A DNA stretch of 8,951 bases from Actinomycetota bacterium (GTDB lineage: Bacteria; Actinomycetota; UBA4738): NCBI GenBank assembly GCA_005888465.1, contig VAYJ01000010.1, positions 1 through 8,951 of the forward strand, in the 5' to 3' direction. Shown here in pieces: positions 1-5,921 of the stretch (position 1 is the stretch's first letter; each line of letters begins with the position of its first letter). Made by a program: the position numbers and the translations under genes. The notes under the pieces were generated by a model that had not been told where the DNA came from, ran no database searches, and was given only the letters and a program-made list of their open reading frames with translations.

Positions 1-628
1 TCTCCTTGGAGAGGTCCACCTTGGCCTGGGTGTTCTCGTTCGGGAACGCGGCCTTCTCGAGCACCACGCCGGTCGATCCTCCGAACACGTCCTGCCAGTC
101 GACGTAGACGGTCTTGTAGTTCAGGACCGCGACCGACTCGTTGGAGCAGTCGATCTTGTCGATCGCGTCGTAGCCCGAGGTCGTATATGTCCCCGCCGTG
201 TTGATGATCGCGTTGCGGGTGAACTCGAAGTCATCGCACGTGATCGGGGTCCCGTCCGCCCACTTCGCCGCCGGGTTGATCTTGAACTTGACGGTGAAGG
301 GGTTCTGGGTCAGGTCGCCGTTCGCGAGCGTGGGGGCCTCCGTGAGCAGCGGGCTCTTGTCGAAGGTCCCTTGCAAGGTCAGCTGCATCGCACGTGGCAT
401 CACGTACTGCGTCGCCGACCAGTAGAGCCAGGACGCCGACGAGCACTGCGTGATCACGTTGATGCATTCCGGATACTGCTCGGCCCCGAGGACGATCTTC
501 CCGCCCTGGTTCGGGCCGCCTGACGAGCTGGCCGGACTCTCCGGCGTGCCGCCGCTGCTACACGCCGCCGCCACCAGCCCGGCCACCGACACCGCGGCCA
601 CGCTTCGAACGAGCCATCGTAACCTCAT
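1..628 (-). CDS. ABC transporter substrate-binding lipoprotein, peptide/nickel (SBP_bac_5) type, 3'-truncated by window edge
   Basis: Reading the minus strand from ATG at 628-626 gives 209 open codons that run off the left edge, so the protein is N-terminal only (the family is usually 500-600 aa). Residues 1-22 are a lipoprotein signal peptide: basic MRLRW, a hydrophobic core, then LVAAAC with Cys23 as the lipidation site, followed by a Ser/Gly/Pro-rich tether to about residue 42. The motif KWADGTPITCDDFEFT (122-137) is the family-5 solute-binding signature found in DppA/OppA-like proteins. The protein would sit on the outer face of the membrane and deliver a peptide or similar solute to an ABC permease, presumably encoded beyond position 1. 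The start is supported by AAGGAGGAAG (640-631), about 5 nt upstream. It is divergent from the Ada/AlkA gene, with 139 bp between them. The substrate cannot be told from this fragment. Confidence 0.93.
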   Translation of the reverse strand, partial: MRLRWLVRSVAAVSVAGLVAAACSSGGTPESPASSSGGPNQGGKIVLGAEQYPECINVITQCSSASWLYWSATQYVMPRAMQLTLQGTFDKSPLLTEAPTLANGDLTQNPFTVKFKINPAAKWADGTPITCDDFEFTRNAIINTAGTYTTSGYDAIDKIDCSNESVAVLNYKTVYVDWQDVFGGSTGVVLEKAAFPNENTQAKVDLSKE

Positions 629-630
629 CC

Positions 631-640
631 CTTCCTCCTT
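631..640 (-). promoter_or_regulatory. Ribosome binding site of the substrate-binding lipoprotein
   Basis: On the minus strand AAGGAGGAAG lies 5 nt before the ATG at 628. It is a near-complete anti-Shine-Dalgarno match and fixes this start. No convincing -10/-35 pair for the gene was found between here and 767. Confidence 0.85.
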
Positions 641-693
641 CCAGAGGTGCTCCTTTGCCCGGTGTACGGAAGCAGGACCGGCTCCCGAGGCGT

Positions 694-726
694 CGAATCC
701 GGACACGATCGGGTCGTCCGGATTCG
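694..726. repeat. Perfect 11-bp inverted repeat in divergent promoter region (candidate operator)
   Basis: CGAATCCGGAC (694-704) is the exact reverse complement of GTCCGGATTCG (716-726), with an 11-nt spacer. The half-site centres are 22 bp apart, about two helical turns, which suits a dimeric regulator binding one face of DNA. It lies 41 bp before the Ada/AlkA start and 65 bp before the divergent lipoprotein start. There is no T-run on either side, so an intrinsic terminator is unlikely. That the neighbouring AraC-type protein binds here is only inference. Confidence 0.6.
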
Positions 727-767
727 TCCGATCGCATCCCGCGCAGATCGGCGTAAACCGAAGTGGG

Positions 768-2222
768 ATGTCTCGTTTCGCCGCGATCGCCACGACCGGG
801 ATCTACTGCCTTCCGACGTGCTCCGCCCGCCCGAAGCCGGAGAACGTCCGCCCCTACTCGCTGCAGGCGGCCGCCGAGGCGGACGGGTATCGGGCGTGTC
901 TGCGCTGCCGTCCCTACCGTCAGCAGCAAGGTGTCGGGTGGACGGGGCTGGAGGTCGTGTGTCGCGCCGTCCGGCTCATCACCGACGGTGCGCTCGACGG
1001 CAGCACGGAGGAGGACCTTGCCGCGCGGCTGTTCATCTCCGCGCGGCACCTCCGTCGGCTCTTCCTCGACCACGTGGGGGCCACGCCTCAACAACTCGCC
1101 CGATCGAATCGGGCCCACTTCGCCCGACGCCTGCTGGACGACACGGACCTGACGATCTCGGAGATCGCCCTCGGAACTGGTTACGGAAGCGTGCGGCAGC
1201 TGAATCGCGCGATGCTGGAAGTGTTCCGCGCCCCACCGAGCGAGCTCAGGGCCCGACGGCGCATCGGTGACCGGCTGGTCGCCGACGGCGGGCTCTTGCT
1301 GCGGGTTCCGTTCGAACCTCCCCTCGAGTGGTCGGCGATGCTCGAGTATCTGGCCGAACGAGCCGTCGCTGGCATCGAATCGGTCACCGACGGCACGTAC
1401 CGGCGAACGATCGAGGTCGACGGCGATCCGGGGGTGCTCGAGTTCTCGTCCGGCGGACCGGACCATCTCCTCCTGCGTGCTCATCTTCCCCACTGGGGTG
1501 GCCTGATCCACATCGTGCAGCGAGCGCGTCGCATCTTCGGATTGGACGCCGACGTGGCGGCGGCCAACCACGCGCTCGCGCTGGATCCGATCATCGGGCC
1601 GCTGGTTCGGGCGGCTCCCGGGCTTCGACCTCCCGGTACCTGGGATCCCTTCGAGGCGGGCGTCTGCCTCATCCTCGGTCAGCGAACAAGCGCCCCGACT
1701 GCCCGGGCATTCGCAGCCCGTATGGTCGAGGCCCACGGGAGGCGGGTCGGCGGCCTCCAACCGATGGGCCTTGGCTCCCTGTTCCCCACCCCGAGCGCGC
1801 TCGCCCGGGCCGACTTCTCAGGCATCGGCCTGCCGGAGTCACAGAGCGCCGCCGTCCGCGCCTTTGCGCGAGCGGTTGCGGACGACGTGGTCTCGCTCGA
1901 TGGTGCCGCCAGCCTGGAGGAGCTCCTCACGTCGCTCGCCGCCATTTCCGGTGTGAGCCGGTCGACGGCGCACGCACTGGCGCTTCGGATGGGAGAGCGA
2001 GACGCCTTCCAAGCGAGTGAGCCGGGACTCCGCCGGTCGATCGCGACGGCGACGGGGAACGGCGCAGGCGCGCGAGAGATCGCCGCCATCGCCGAACGGT
2101 GGCGACCCTGGCGAGCGCACGCCGCGTTCTACCTCATGACGAGCCAGCGGATCGCGTCAGCCCAAGGCCATGCCCCCCGCACGTCGGATCCACAAGGGCA
2201 GGTGGCGGCGACCAGTCGGTAG
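768..2222 (+). CDS. alkA: Ada-type zinc/AraC HTH/AlkA fusion: DNA-3-methyladenine glycosylase 2 family protein
   Basis: A 484-aa three-part alkylation-damage protein. Residues 1-55 are an Ada metal-binding domain with all four Cys in the Ada pattern (C14, C18, C44, C47; TTGIYCLPTC and CLRCRP). In E. coli Ada the first of these accepts methyl groups from phosphotriesters. Residues about 60-162 are an AraC-type double HTH (SVRQLNRAMLEVF, PSELR). About 175-285 is the AlkA N-terminal domain, and about 290-470 the helix-hairpin-helix glycosylase domain (WDPFEAGV, LGQRTS, closing RWRPWRAHAAFYL). The O6-methylguanine methyltransferase domain of Ada is absent, as is usual in this fusion. Oddly, the catalytic Asp (E. 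coli D238) aligns with Glu418 (codon 2019-2021), and the hairpin usually read as GIGxWTA is GVSRSTA (395-401). The frame is open back to 450, but nothing before 768 resembles the family, and homology begins directly after ATG 768. The ribosome site is weak (aagtggg). Confidence 0.92.
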   Translation: MSRFAAIATTGIYCLPTCSARPKPENVRPYSLQAAAEADGYRACLRCRPYRQQQGVGWTGLEVVCRAVRLITDGALDGSTEEDLAARLFISARHLRRLFLDHVGATPQQLARSNRAHFARRLLDDTDLTISEIALGTGYGSVRQLNRAMLEVFRAPPSELRARRRIGDRLVADGGLLLRVPFEPPLEWSAMLEYLAERAVAGIESVTDGTYRRTIEVDGDPGVLEFSSGGPDHLLLRAHLPHWGGLIHIVQRARRIFGLDADVAAANHALALDPIIGPLVRAAPGLRPPGTWDPFEAGVCLILGQRTSAPTARAFAARMVEAHGRRVGGLQPMGLGSLFPTPSALARADFSGIGLPESQSAAVRAFARAVADDVVSLDGAASLEELLTSLAAISGVSRSTAHALALRMGERDAFQASEPGLRRSIATATGNGAGAREIAAIAERWRPWRAHAAFYLMTSQRIASAQGHAPRTSDPQGQVAATSR

Positions 2223-2267
2223 CTCGAAGTCTAAGGACGACGAGGGGCGCCTACTTGGGCACAAATA

Positions 2268-2296
2268 TTGACGCAATCACGACCCAGTGCCATAGT
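2268..2296 (+). promoter_or_regulatory. Sigma-70-type promoter for the S1/DUF501-Ppx transcription unit
   Basis: TTGACG (2268-2273), a 17-nt spacer, then CATAGT (2291-2296). The -35 matches five of six consensus bases with ideal spacing. The short AT-rich stretch acaaatat lies just upstream. Transcription would start near 2303, leaving about 30 nt before the Shine-Dalgarno at 2321. It supports a transcription unit starting here, separate from ada/alkA. Confidence 0.6.
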
Positions 2297-2320
2297 GCCC
2301 TTCTCTTGTTGGTTCGTCCC

Positions 2321-2328
2321 GGAGGTGA
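2321..2328 (+). promoter_or_regulatory. Strong Shine-Dalgarno that points to an ATC start codon
   Basis: GGAGGTGA is a strong anti-16S match. Six nt after it lies ATC (2335-2337), the codon just before the conserved ADLEVG N-terminus of the S1 protein. The only canonical start near it, GTG at 2325, is in another frame and gives an unrelated Arg-rich peptide. The site therefore argues for initiation at ATC. Confidence 0.65.
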
Positions 2329-2334
2329 GTCCCA

Positions 2335-2700
2335 ATCGCAGACCTAGAGGTCGGGGCGGTCATCGATGCGACCGTCCAGCGCATCACGCCTTACGGCGCG
2401 TTCCTGCAGCTCGAAGACGGCAAGATCGGGCTCGTGCACATCTCCGAGATCGACCGAAACTACGTCCGCTCCGTCGAGGAGCATCTCCGGCTCGGCGATA
2501 AGGTCCAGGCCAAGGTCGTCGCCATCAAGGAAGACGGCAAGATCGACCTGTCCATCAAGGCCCTGCAGGACCCAGCGCCGCGCATCGACCGTCGCTCGGG
2601 CCGGGACCCCGAGTTCGAGCAGAAGCTGAAGCGGTTCATGCGTCAGTCCGAAGAGCGTCAGGTCGACTTCAAGCGCTCCGTCGAGAACAAGCGCAAATAG
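2335..2700 (+). CDS. YabR/YugI-like S1-domain RNA-binding protein, apparent ATC start
   Basis: A 121-aa protein. Residues 1-75 form one S1 (OB-fold) RNA-binding domain: EVGAVIDATVQRITPYGAFL, then GLVHISEI, LRLGDKVQAKVV and DGKIDLSIK. The tail FEQKLKRFMRQSEER followed by a basic end matches the C-terminal extension of Bacillus YabR, so this is a dedicated YabR-like protein rather than ribosomal S1. The expected role is binding of structured RNA or ribosomes in the cytoplasm, possibly under stress; the exact function in the family is unclear. The frame opens after a stop at 2326-2328 and has no ATG, GTG or TTG before GTG 2434, which lies inside the S1 fold and would remove a third of it. ATC 2335, 6 nt after a strong Shine-Dalgarno, is the best start. 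An assembly error (ATG read as ATC) is possible. The stop overlaps the presumed start of the next gene. Confidence 0.9.
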   Translation: MADLEVGAVIDATVQRITPYGAFLQLEDGKIGLVHISEIDRNYVRSVEEHLRLGDKVQAKVVAIKEDGKIDLSIKALQDPAPRIDRRSGRDPEFEQKLKRFMRQSEERQVDFKRSVENKRK

Positions 2701-4103
2701 CCAGCCGATCCGATCTTCAAGCCGTTGCCGCCCAGCTGGGGCGGGACCCGTCCATCCCCTTCTCCGTCGTCGCGCGTTGCGGCCTGGGCCATCCATTGGT
2801 GATTCGGAATGCCGCGGTCGATGCCGCGGGGAACCCCTTCCCGACGCTCTACTGGCTGACCTGCCCCGAGGCCGTGAAGGCCGTTGCACGCTTGGAGTCG
2901 GTCGGGTGGATCAAGCGGCTCGAGGAGCAGGCCGAAGTGGACCCGGAGGTGCGGACGGGGTTGCGGCGCGCGCACGAGGAGTACGCGCGCGAGCGGGGGC
3001 GACTGCATCGCGGCGCCGAGGCGTGGGGCGGCGTCGGAGGAGCGACGCGGGGCGTGAAGTGCCTGCACGCCCACTACGCGTATCACCTCGCGGGGGGTCT
3101 CGACCCGATCGGCGAGTGGGTCGCGAAGCAGCTCGGCGATGATTCGCTTCACTACGAGAAGCCGGGACGCCGGCTCGCGGGGATCGACCTCGGCACGAAC
3201 TCGATCCGTCTGCTCGTTTCGCGCGTGGCGGAGGCCGACGGCTCCCTCCGGGAGCTGGCTCGGGACATGGTGATCACGCGGATCGGTGAGGGCGTCGACC
3301 GCACCGGGAAGATCTCGCCGGAGGCGCTCCGCCGGACGCTCCCGGTACTCGAGCGGTACGGCCGCCGCGCCCGCGCGCTCGGGGCCGAGCGCGTCCACCT
3401 GGTGGCGACGAGCGCGGTTCGCGACGCGTCGAATCGCGACGAGCTGGCCGGGGCGGTGCTCCGCGCGACCGGTGAGCCGATGGAGATCGCGAGCGGTGAG
3501 GAGGAGGCGGCGCTGTCGTTCCTGGGCGCCACCCTCGGACTGGATGGCAAGCCGCCGTATCTCGTGCTGGACATCGGTGGCGGCAGCACGGAGTTCGTGC
3601 TGGGAACGAAGGAACCATCGGCGTCGGTATCGGCCCAGATCGGAAGCGTGCGGCTGACCGAGCGGTACGTACACACGGACCCGCCTTCGTACGACGAGCT
3701 GGACAAGCTCGAGCTCACGGTCACCTCCGTCCTGCATCAGGTCGAGGACCGCATCCCCGTGCACGACGCCAACACGATGATCCCGGTCGGAGGGACGGCG
3801 ACGACGATCCAGGCGATCGCGCAGGGCCTGCCCGAGTACGACCCCGAGGTCCTGCACCGCTCGGTGCTGCCGCGGTCGGAGGCGGAGCGCGTGTTTCGGC
3901 TGCTCGCCGACATGACCACGGCCGAGCGCCGGGCCATCCCGGTCATGGCGCCGGGCCGCGAGGACGTGATCCCGGCCGGCGCGGCGATCCTCGTGGGCGT
4001 CATGCAGCGGTGGGGCTTCACCGAGGCGCTCGTCTCGGAGACCGATATCCTGGACGGGATCGTCGCCCGCATGGCCGTGGCCGATCCCGGTTCCGGCCGG
4101 TAG
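2697..4103 (+). CDS. ppx: DUF501-Ppx/GppA fusion: exopolyphosphatase/pppGpp phosphohydrolase family with N-terminal DUF501
   Basis: One open frame encodes two domains usually made as separate adjacent actinobacterial proteins. Residues about 5-155 are DUF501 (LQAVAAQLGRDP; FPTLYWLTCP at 48-57; KCLHAHYAYHLAGG from 121), function unknown. Residues about 160-465 are an ASKHA-fold Ppx/GppA phosphatase: phosphate-1 loop GIDLGTNSIRLLV (162-174), ATSAVRD, the acidic catalytic region SGEEEAA (266-272), phosphate-2 loop DIGGGST (292-298), and VGGTATT (364-370). The family removes terminal phosphate from polyphosphate or converts pppGpp to ppGpp; sequence alone does not say which. It lacks the extra C-terminal HD-like domain of long E. 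coli forms. No ATG, GTG or TTG separates the domains, so Ppx cannot start alone there. The start is uncertain: ATA at 2697, overlapping the upstream TAG, keeps all of DUF501. The first canonical codon, TTG 2796, would lose about 33 conserved residues. Confidence 0.9.
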   Translation: MASRSDLQAVAAQLGRDPSIPFSVVARCGLGHPLVIRNAAVDAAGNPFPTLYWLTCPEAVKAVARLESVGWIKRLEEQAEVDPEVRTGLRRAHEEYARERGRLHRGAEAWGGVGGATRGVKCLHAHYAYHLAGGLDPIGEWVAKQLGDDSLHYEKPGRRLAGIDLGTNSIRLLVSRVAEADGSLRELARDMVITRIGEGVDRTGKISPEALRRTLPVLERYGRRARALGAERVHLVATSAVRDASNRDELAGAVLRATGEPMEIASGEEEAALSFLGATLGLDGKPPYLVLDIGGGSTEFVLGTKEPSASVSAQIGSVRLTERYVHTDPPSYDELDKLELTVTSVLHQVEDRIPVHDANTMIPVGGTATTIQAIAQGLPEYDPEVLHRSVLPRSEAERVFRLLADMTTAERRAIPVMAPGREDVIPAGAAILVGVMQRWGFTEALVSETDILDGIVARMAVADPGSGR

Positions 4104-4106
4104 GCT
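4101..4106 (+). promoter_or_regulatory. Candidate -10 element overlapping the ppx stop codon
   Basis: TAGGCT fits the actinobacterial TANNNT -10 pattern and its first three bases are the ppx stop codon. A start about 7 nt downstream would give a leader of roughly 6 nt before ATG 4120. That agrees with the lack of a Shine-Dalgarno there and suggests a near-leaderless transcript. No good -35 was seen. Confidence 0.4.
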
Positions 4107-4119
4107 GGTCCGTCCGAAC

Positions 4120-4890
4120 ATGCCGAACCGCAAGACACGCGACCGTCAGCTGTCCAAGCTCGCCGCCCGGCGGGCTGCCGAGCGTCGGAAGAAGCGGCGT
4201 CAGCGCGGCATCGTCTTTGGCGTCGCGGGCCTGGTCGCCGCGATCGGGTTCGCGGTGCTGCTGGTGGCGCTCCTGCACGGGCCCAAGAAGGCGACCTCTG
4301 CGACCTCCAGCCCCTCACCGTCGCCGTCGCCGGCCGAGGTGGCCTGCGGGGGCTCGGTGCCGTCCTCGGCCCTGGTGAAGAAGCCGACGTTCAAACAGGC
4401 GCCGAAGATGACCATCGACCCCAAGAAGACGTACACGGCGACCATGGTCACCTCGTGCGGCACGATCCAGATCAAGCTGCTCGCGAAGGACGCGCCGATC
4501 GCGGTGAACAGCTTTGCGTTCCTGTCCAAACAGCACTTCTACGACGGCCTGATCTTCCACCGCATCGCCAAGGACCCTCCGGTGATCCAGGGTGGCGACC
4601 CGCTGGGGACGGGGAGCGGCGGTCCCGGCTACTCGTTCAAGGACGAGAACAACAACGACCTTACCTACGTCAAGGGCGTCATGGCGATGGCGAACTCCGG
4701 GCCGAACACGAACGGCAGCCAGTTCTTCATCATGACGGCCGACTCAACGACGCTCCCGCACGACTACACGATCTTCGGGAAAGTCATCATGGGTCAGGAT
4801 GTGGTCGACGCGATCTCGCGGGTCCCGACGCAGAGCGAGAAGCCGGTCAACACGGTCTACATTCTGAAGGTCACGATCTCGACGAGCTGA
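4120..4890 (+). CDS. Membrane-anchored cyclophilin-type peptidyl-prolyl cis-trans isomerase
   Basis: A 256-aa protein. Residues 1-30 are very basic and probably cytoplasmic. Residues 31-52 form one membrane helix (IVFGVAGLVAAIGFAVLLVA), followed by a Thr/Ser/Pro linker (58-71). A cyclophilin domain covers about 104-254, so the enzyme would face outside and speed proline isomerisation of exported proteins. Active-site motifs are present: FHRIA (146-150, catalytic Arg148), VIQGGDP (155-161), and NTNGSQFFIM (196-205). The segment LPHDYTIFG (212-220) has Leu where human cyclophilin A has Trp121, common in bacterial forms and often linked to weaker cyclosporin binding. Cys76 and Cys113 are the only cysteines and could pair outside the membrane. 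No Shine-Dalgarno precedes ATG 4120, only 16 nt after the ppx stop. The gene ends 3 bp from the stop of the convergent lipoprotein gene. Confidence 0.95.
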   Translation: MPNRKTRDRQLSKLAARRAAERRKKRRQRGIVFGVAGLVAAIGFAVLLVALLHGPKKATSATSSPSPSPSPAEVACGGSVPSSALVKKPTFKQAPKMTIDPKKTYTATMVTSCGTIQIKLLAKDAPIAVNSFAFLSKQHFYDGLIFHRIAKDPPVIQGGDPLGTGSGGPGYSFKDENNNDLTYVKGVMAMANSGPNTNGSQFFIMTADSTTLPHDYTIFGKVIMGQDVVDAISRVPTQSEKPVNTVYILKVTISTS

Positions 4891-4893
4891 CGC

Positions 4894-5808
4894 TTACCAG
4901 GAGACGGTCGAGGCGCTCCCGGTGACCGCGTCGCCGACCGGTCGTGCGGCGCTCCCGTCGGCGGAGACGATCCAGAGCTGCAAGGTGTTCGGTTCGCTTC
5001 CCTCGCGCACGAGCGCGATCCGGGTCCCGTCGGGGGACCAGTCGGCGGCGAGCACGTCGGTCGCGCTCGTCAGCAAGCGCACCCCGGTCCCGTCCGCCTT
5101 CACGACCCACAGCTCGCTGCGTGCCACCTTGGACCCCGGGTAGCGCCGGATGAAGAGCAGGCTCGAGTGGTCGGGGGACCACTTCGGGCTCCGCGCGCCA
5201 CCGATCCGCGTGAGCCGGTGCAGGCCCGTGCCGTCCGGGCGGATCGTCCAGATGTCGCTCCGGTCGGTCGAGGTGCAGCCCGCCCCGTGCTCGCAGTCGA
5301 GCTGCAGGCCCTCGAAGGCGATGATCGAGCCCGGCGCCCAGTCCATGTCGAACGGGGCGAGGGTTGCCGGGAGGCGCAGGGAGGCCGGACGCGTCGAGCC
5401 GAGCACCGACACGTAGAGCGCGGTCCCGTCCCCGTAGGCGAGCTGGGTCCCGTCGCCGTTCCACGCCGGCATGGAGAACGACGGCCCGACCGCGCCGACC
5501 CGGCGCTCATCCGTCCGCGGGTCGAGCACCACGATCCCGCCCTCCCCGAACGCGAGGAGGCGATGGCCGGGCGACCAGGCGGCGTACCCGGCCTGAAAGT
5601 TCTGGAAGCCGGAGGCGACCTGCTGGGAGGCGCCGGTCGAAGGGTCGACCAGATAGACGGCGTCCGAGAGCACCGACAGGGCGACGGCGGTGGCCGGATC
5701 GGGGCTGCTGCGGGCCGGAGATGGTTCGGCCAGACCGAGCCGCGCGCACCCCGTTGCCATGAAGCAGAGGGTCGCGAGGGCCGTGATGAGATGCCTCCCT
5801 CGCCGCAA
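4894..5808 (-). CDS. TolB-like WD40/PD40 beta-propeller lipoprotein
   Basis: A 304-aa predicted lipoprotein. The leader MRRGRHLITALATLCFMATG ends at Cys21 (lipobox ATGC), followed by a Pro/Ser/Ala-rich tether. From about residue 40 it consists of TolB-type propeller blades, recognised by repeated WSPG/WSPD-type strands: AAWSPGHRLLAFGEGG, PAWNGDGTQLAYGDG, PKWSPDHSSLLFIRR, AADWSPDGTRIALVR. Such propellers usually bind proteins or act as scaffolds; no enzyme motif is visible. Cys pairs in the LDCEHGAGC segment might form a disulfide. The start is TTG at 5808-5806, chosen because AAGGAGGT lies just before it (5820-5813) and the leader begins there. An in-frame ATG at 5883 would add 25 residues that spoil the signal peptide. 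It is alone in its unit, convergent with the cyclophilin and divergent from tRNA-Leu. Ligand and role are unknown. Confidence 0.87.
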   Translation of the reverse strand: MRRGRHLITALATLCFMATGCARLGLAEPSPARSSPDPATAVALSVLSDAVYLVDPSTGASQQVASGFQNFQAGYAAWSPGHRLLAFGEGGIVVLDPRTDERRVGAVGPSFSMPAWNGDGTQLAYGDGTALYVSVLGSTRPASLRLPATLAPFDMDWAPGSIIAFEGLQLDCEHGAGCTSTDRSDIWTIRPDGTGLHRLTRIGGARSPKWSPDHSSLLFIRRYPGSKVARSELWVVKADGTGVRLLTSATDVLAADWSPDGTRIALVREGSEPNTLQLWIVSADGSAARPVGDAVTGSASTVSW

Positions 5809-5812
5809 GGTG

Positions 5813-5820
5813 ACCTCCTT
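5813..5820 (-). promoter_or_regulatory. Ribosome binding site deciding the TTG start of the propeller lipoprotein
   Basis: On the minus strand AAGGAGGT precedes TTG 5808 by 4 nt (AGGAGG core about 6 nt away). It places the start at the first residue of a standard lipoprotein leader and argues against the longer ATG 5883 form. Confidence 0.75.
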
Positions 5821-5829
5821 CGAGGCGGC

Positions 5830-5857
5830 AGTGTAACCCGGCGATCCACGATGTCCG
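5830..5857 (-). promoter_or_regulatory. Candidate promoter of the propeller lipoprotein
   Basis: On the minus strand CGGACA (5857-5852), a 16-nt spacer, and TACACT (5835-5830). The -10 fits TANNNT and the -35 matches four of six bases of TTGACA. The predicted start near 5823 leaves a very short leader carrying the ribosome site at 5820-5813. Confidence 0.4.
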
Positions 5858-5904
5858 GGAAGCGAGGGTGTGTTTCCGGACACGGGAACCTAAAAGCCCG
5901 GCGG

Positions 5905-5910
5905 TAGACT
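5905..5910 (+). promoter_or_regulatory. Candidate -10 element of tRNA-Leu
   Basis: TAGACT fits TANNNT and ends 11 nt before the mature tRNA 5' end, giving a leader of about 5 nt if transcription starts 7 nt downstream. No clear -35 was seen at the expected distance. Confidence 0.4.
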
Positions 5911-5921
5911 CGGCCGGTCGA

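Noticed and set aside
694..726. Inverted repeat as an intrinsic terminator
   Set aside because: It lies upstream of both divergent genes and has no T-run, so an operator is more likely.
450..767. N-terminal extension of the Ada/AlkA frame back to ATG 450
   Set aside because: It overlaps the divergent lipoprotein start, shows no similarity to the family, and the Ada domain begins directly after ATG 768.
558..1760. 400-codon open frame on the minus strand
   Set aside because: Antisense to ada/alkA, very rich in Arg/Gly/Pro, no recognisable domain; a GC-driven shadow.
2325..2501. GTG 2325 as the start of the gene after the Shine-Dalgarno
   Set aside because: It lies in the wrong frame for the S1 domain and yields a short Arg-rich peptide ending at 2501.
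2434..2700. GTG 2434 as the start of the S1 protein
   Set aside because: It would delete the first strands of the S1 fold, which are clearly encoded upstream and match YabR-like proteins.
2658..4133. 491-codon open frame on the minus strand
   Set aside because: Antisense to the well-supported DUF501-Ppx gene and of Arg/His/Asp-rich composition without domains.
5809..5883. ATG 5883 as the start of the propeller lipoprotein
   Set aside because: It adds 25 non-hydrophobic residues before the leader and ignores the strong ribosome site before TTG 5808.
5871..5884. Imperfect palindrome gtgtttccggacac as an operator
   Set aside because: Only the outer four bases of each arm pair well; the rest is mismatched and likely chance.
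5167..5907. 246-codon open frame on the plus strand
   Set aside because: Antisense to the propeller lipoprotein; low-complexity composition, no domain.
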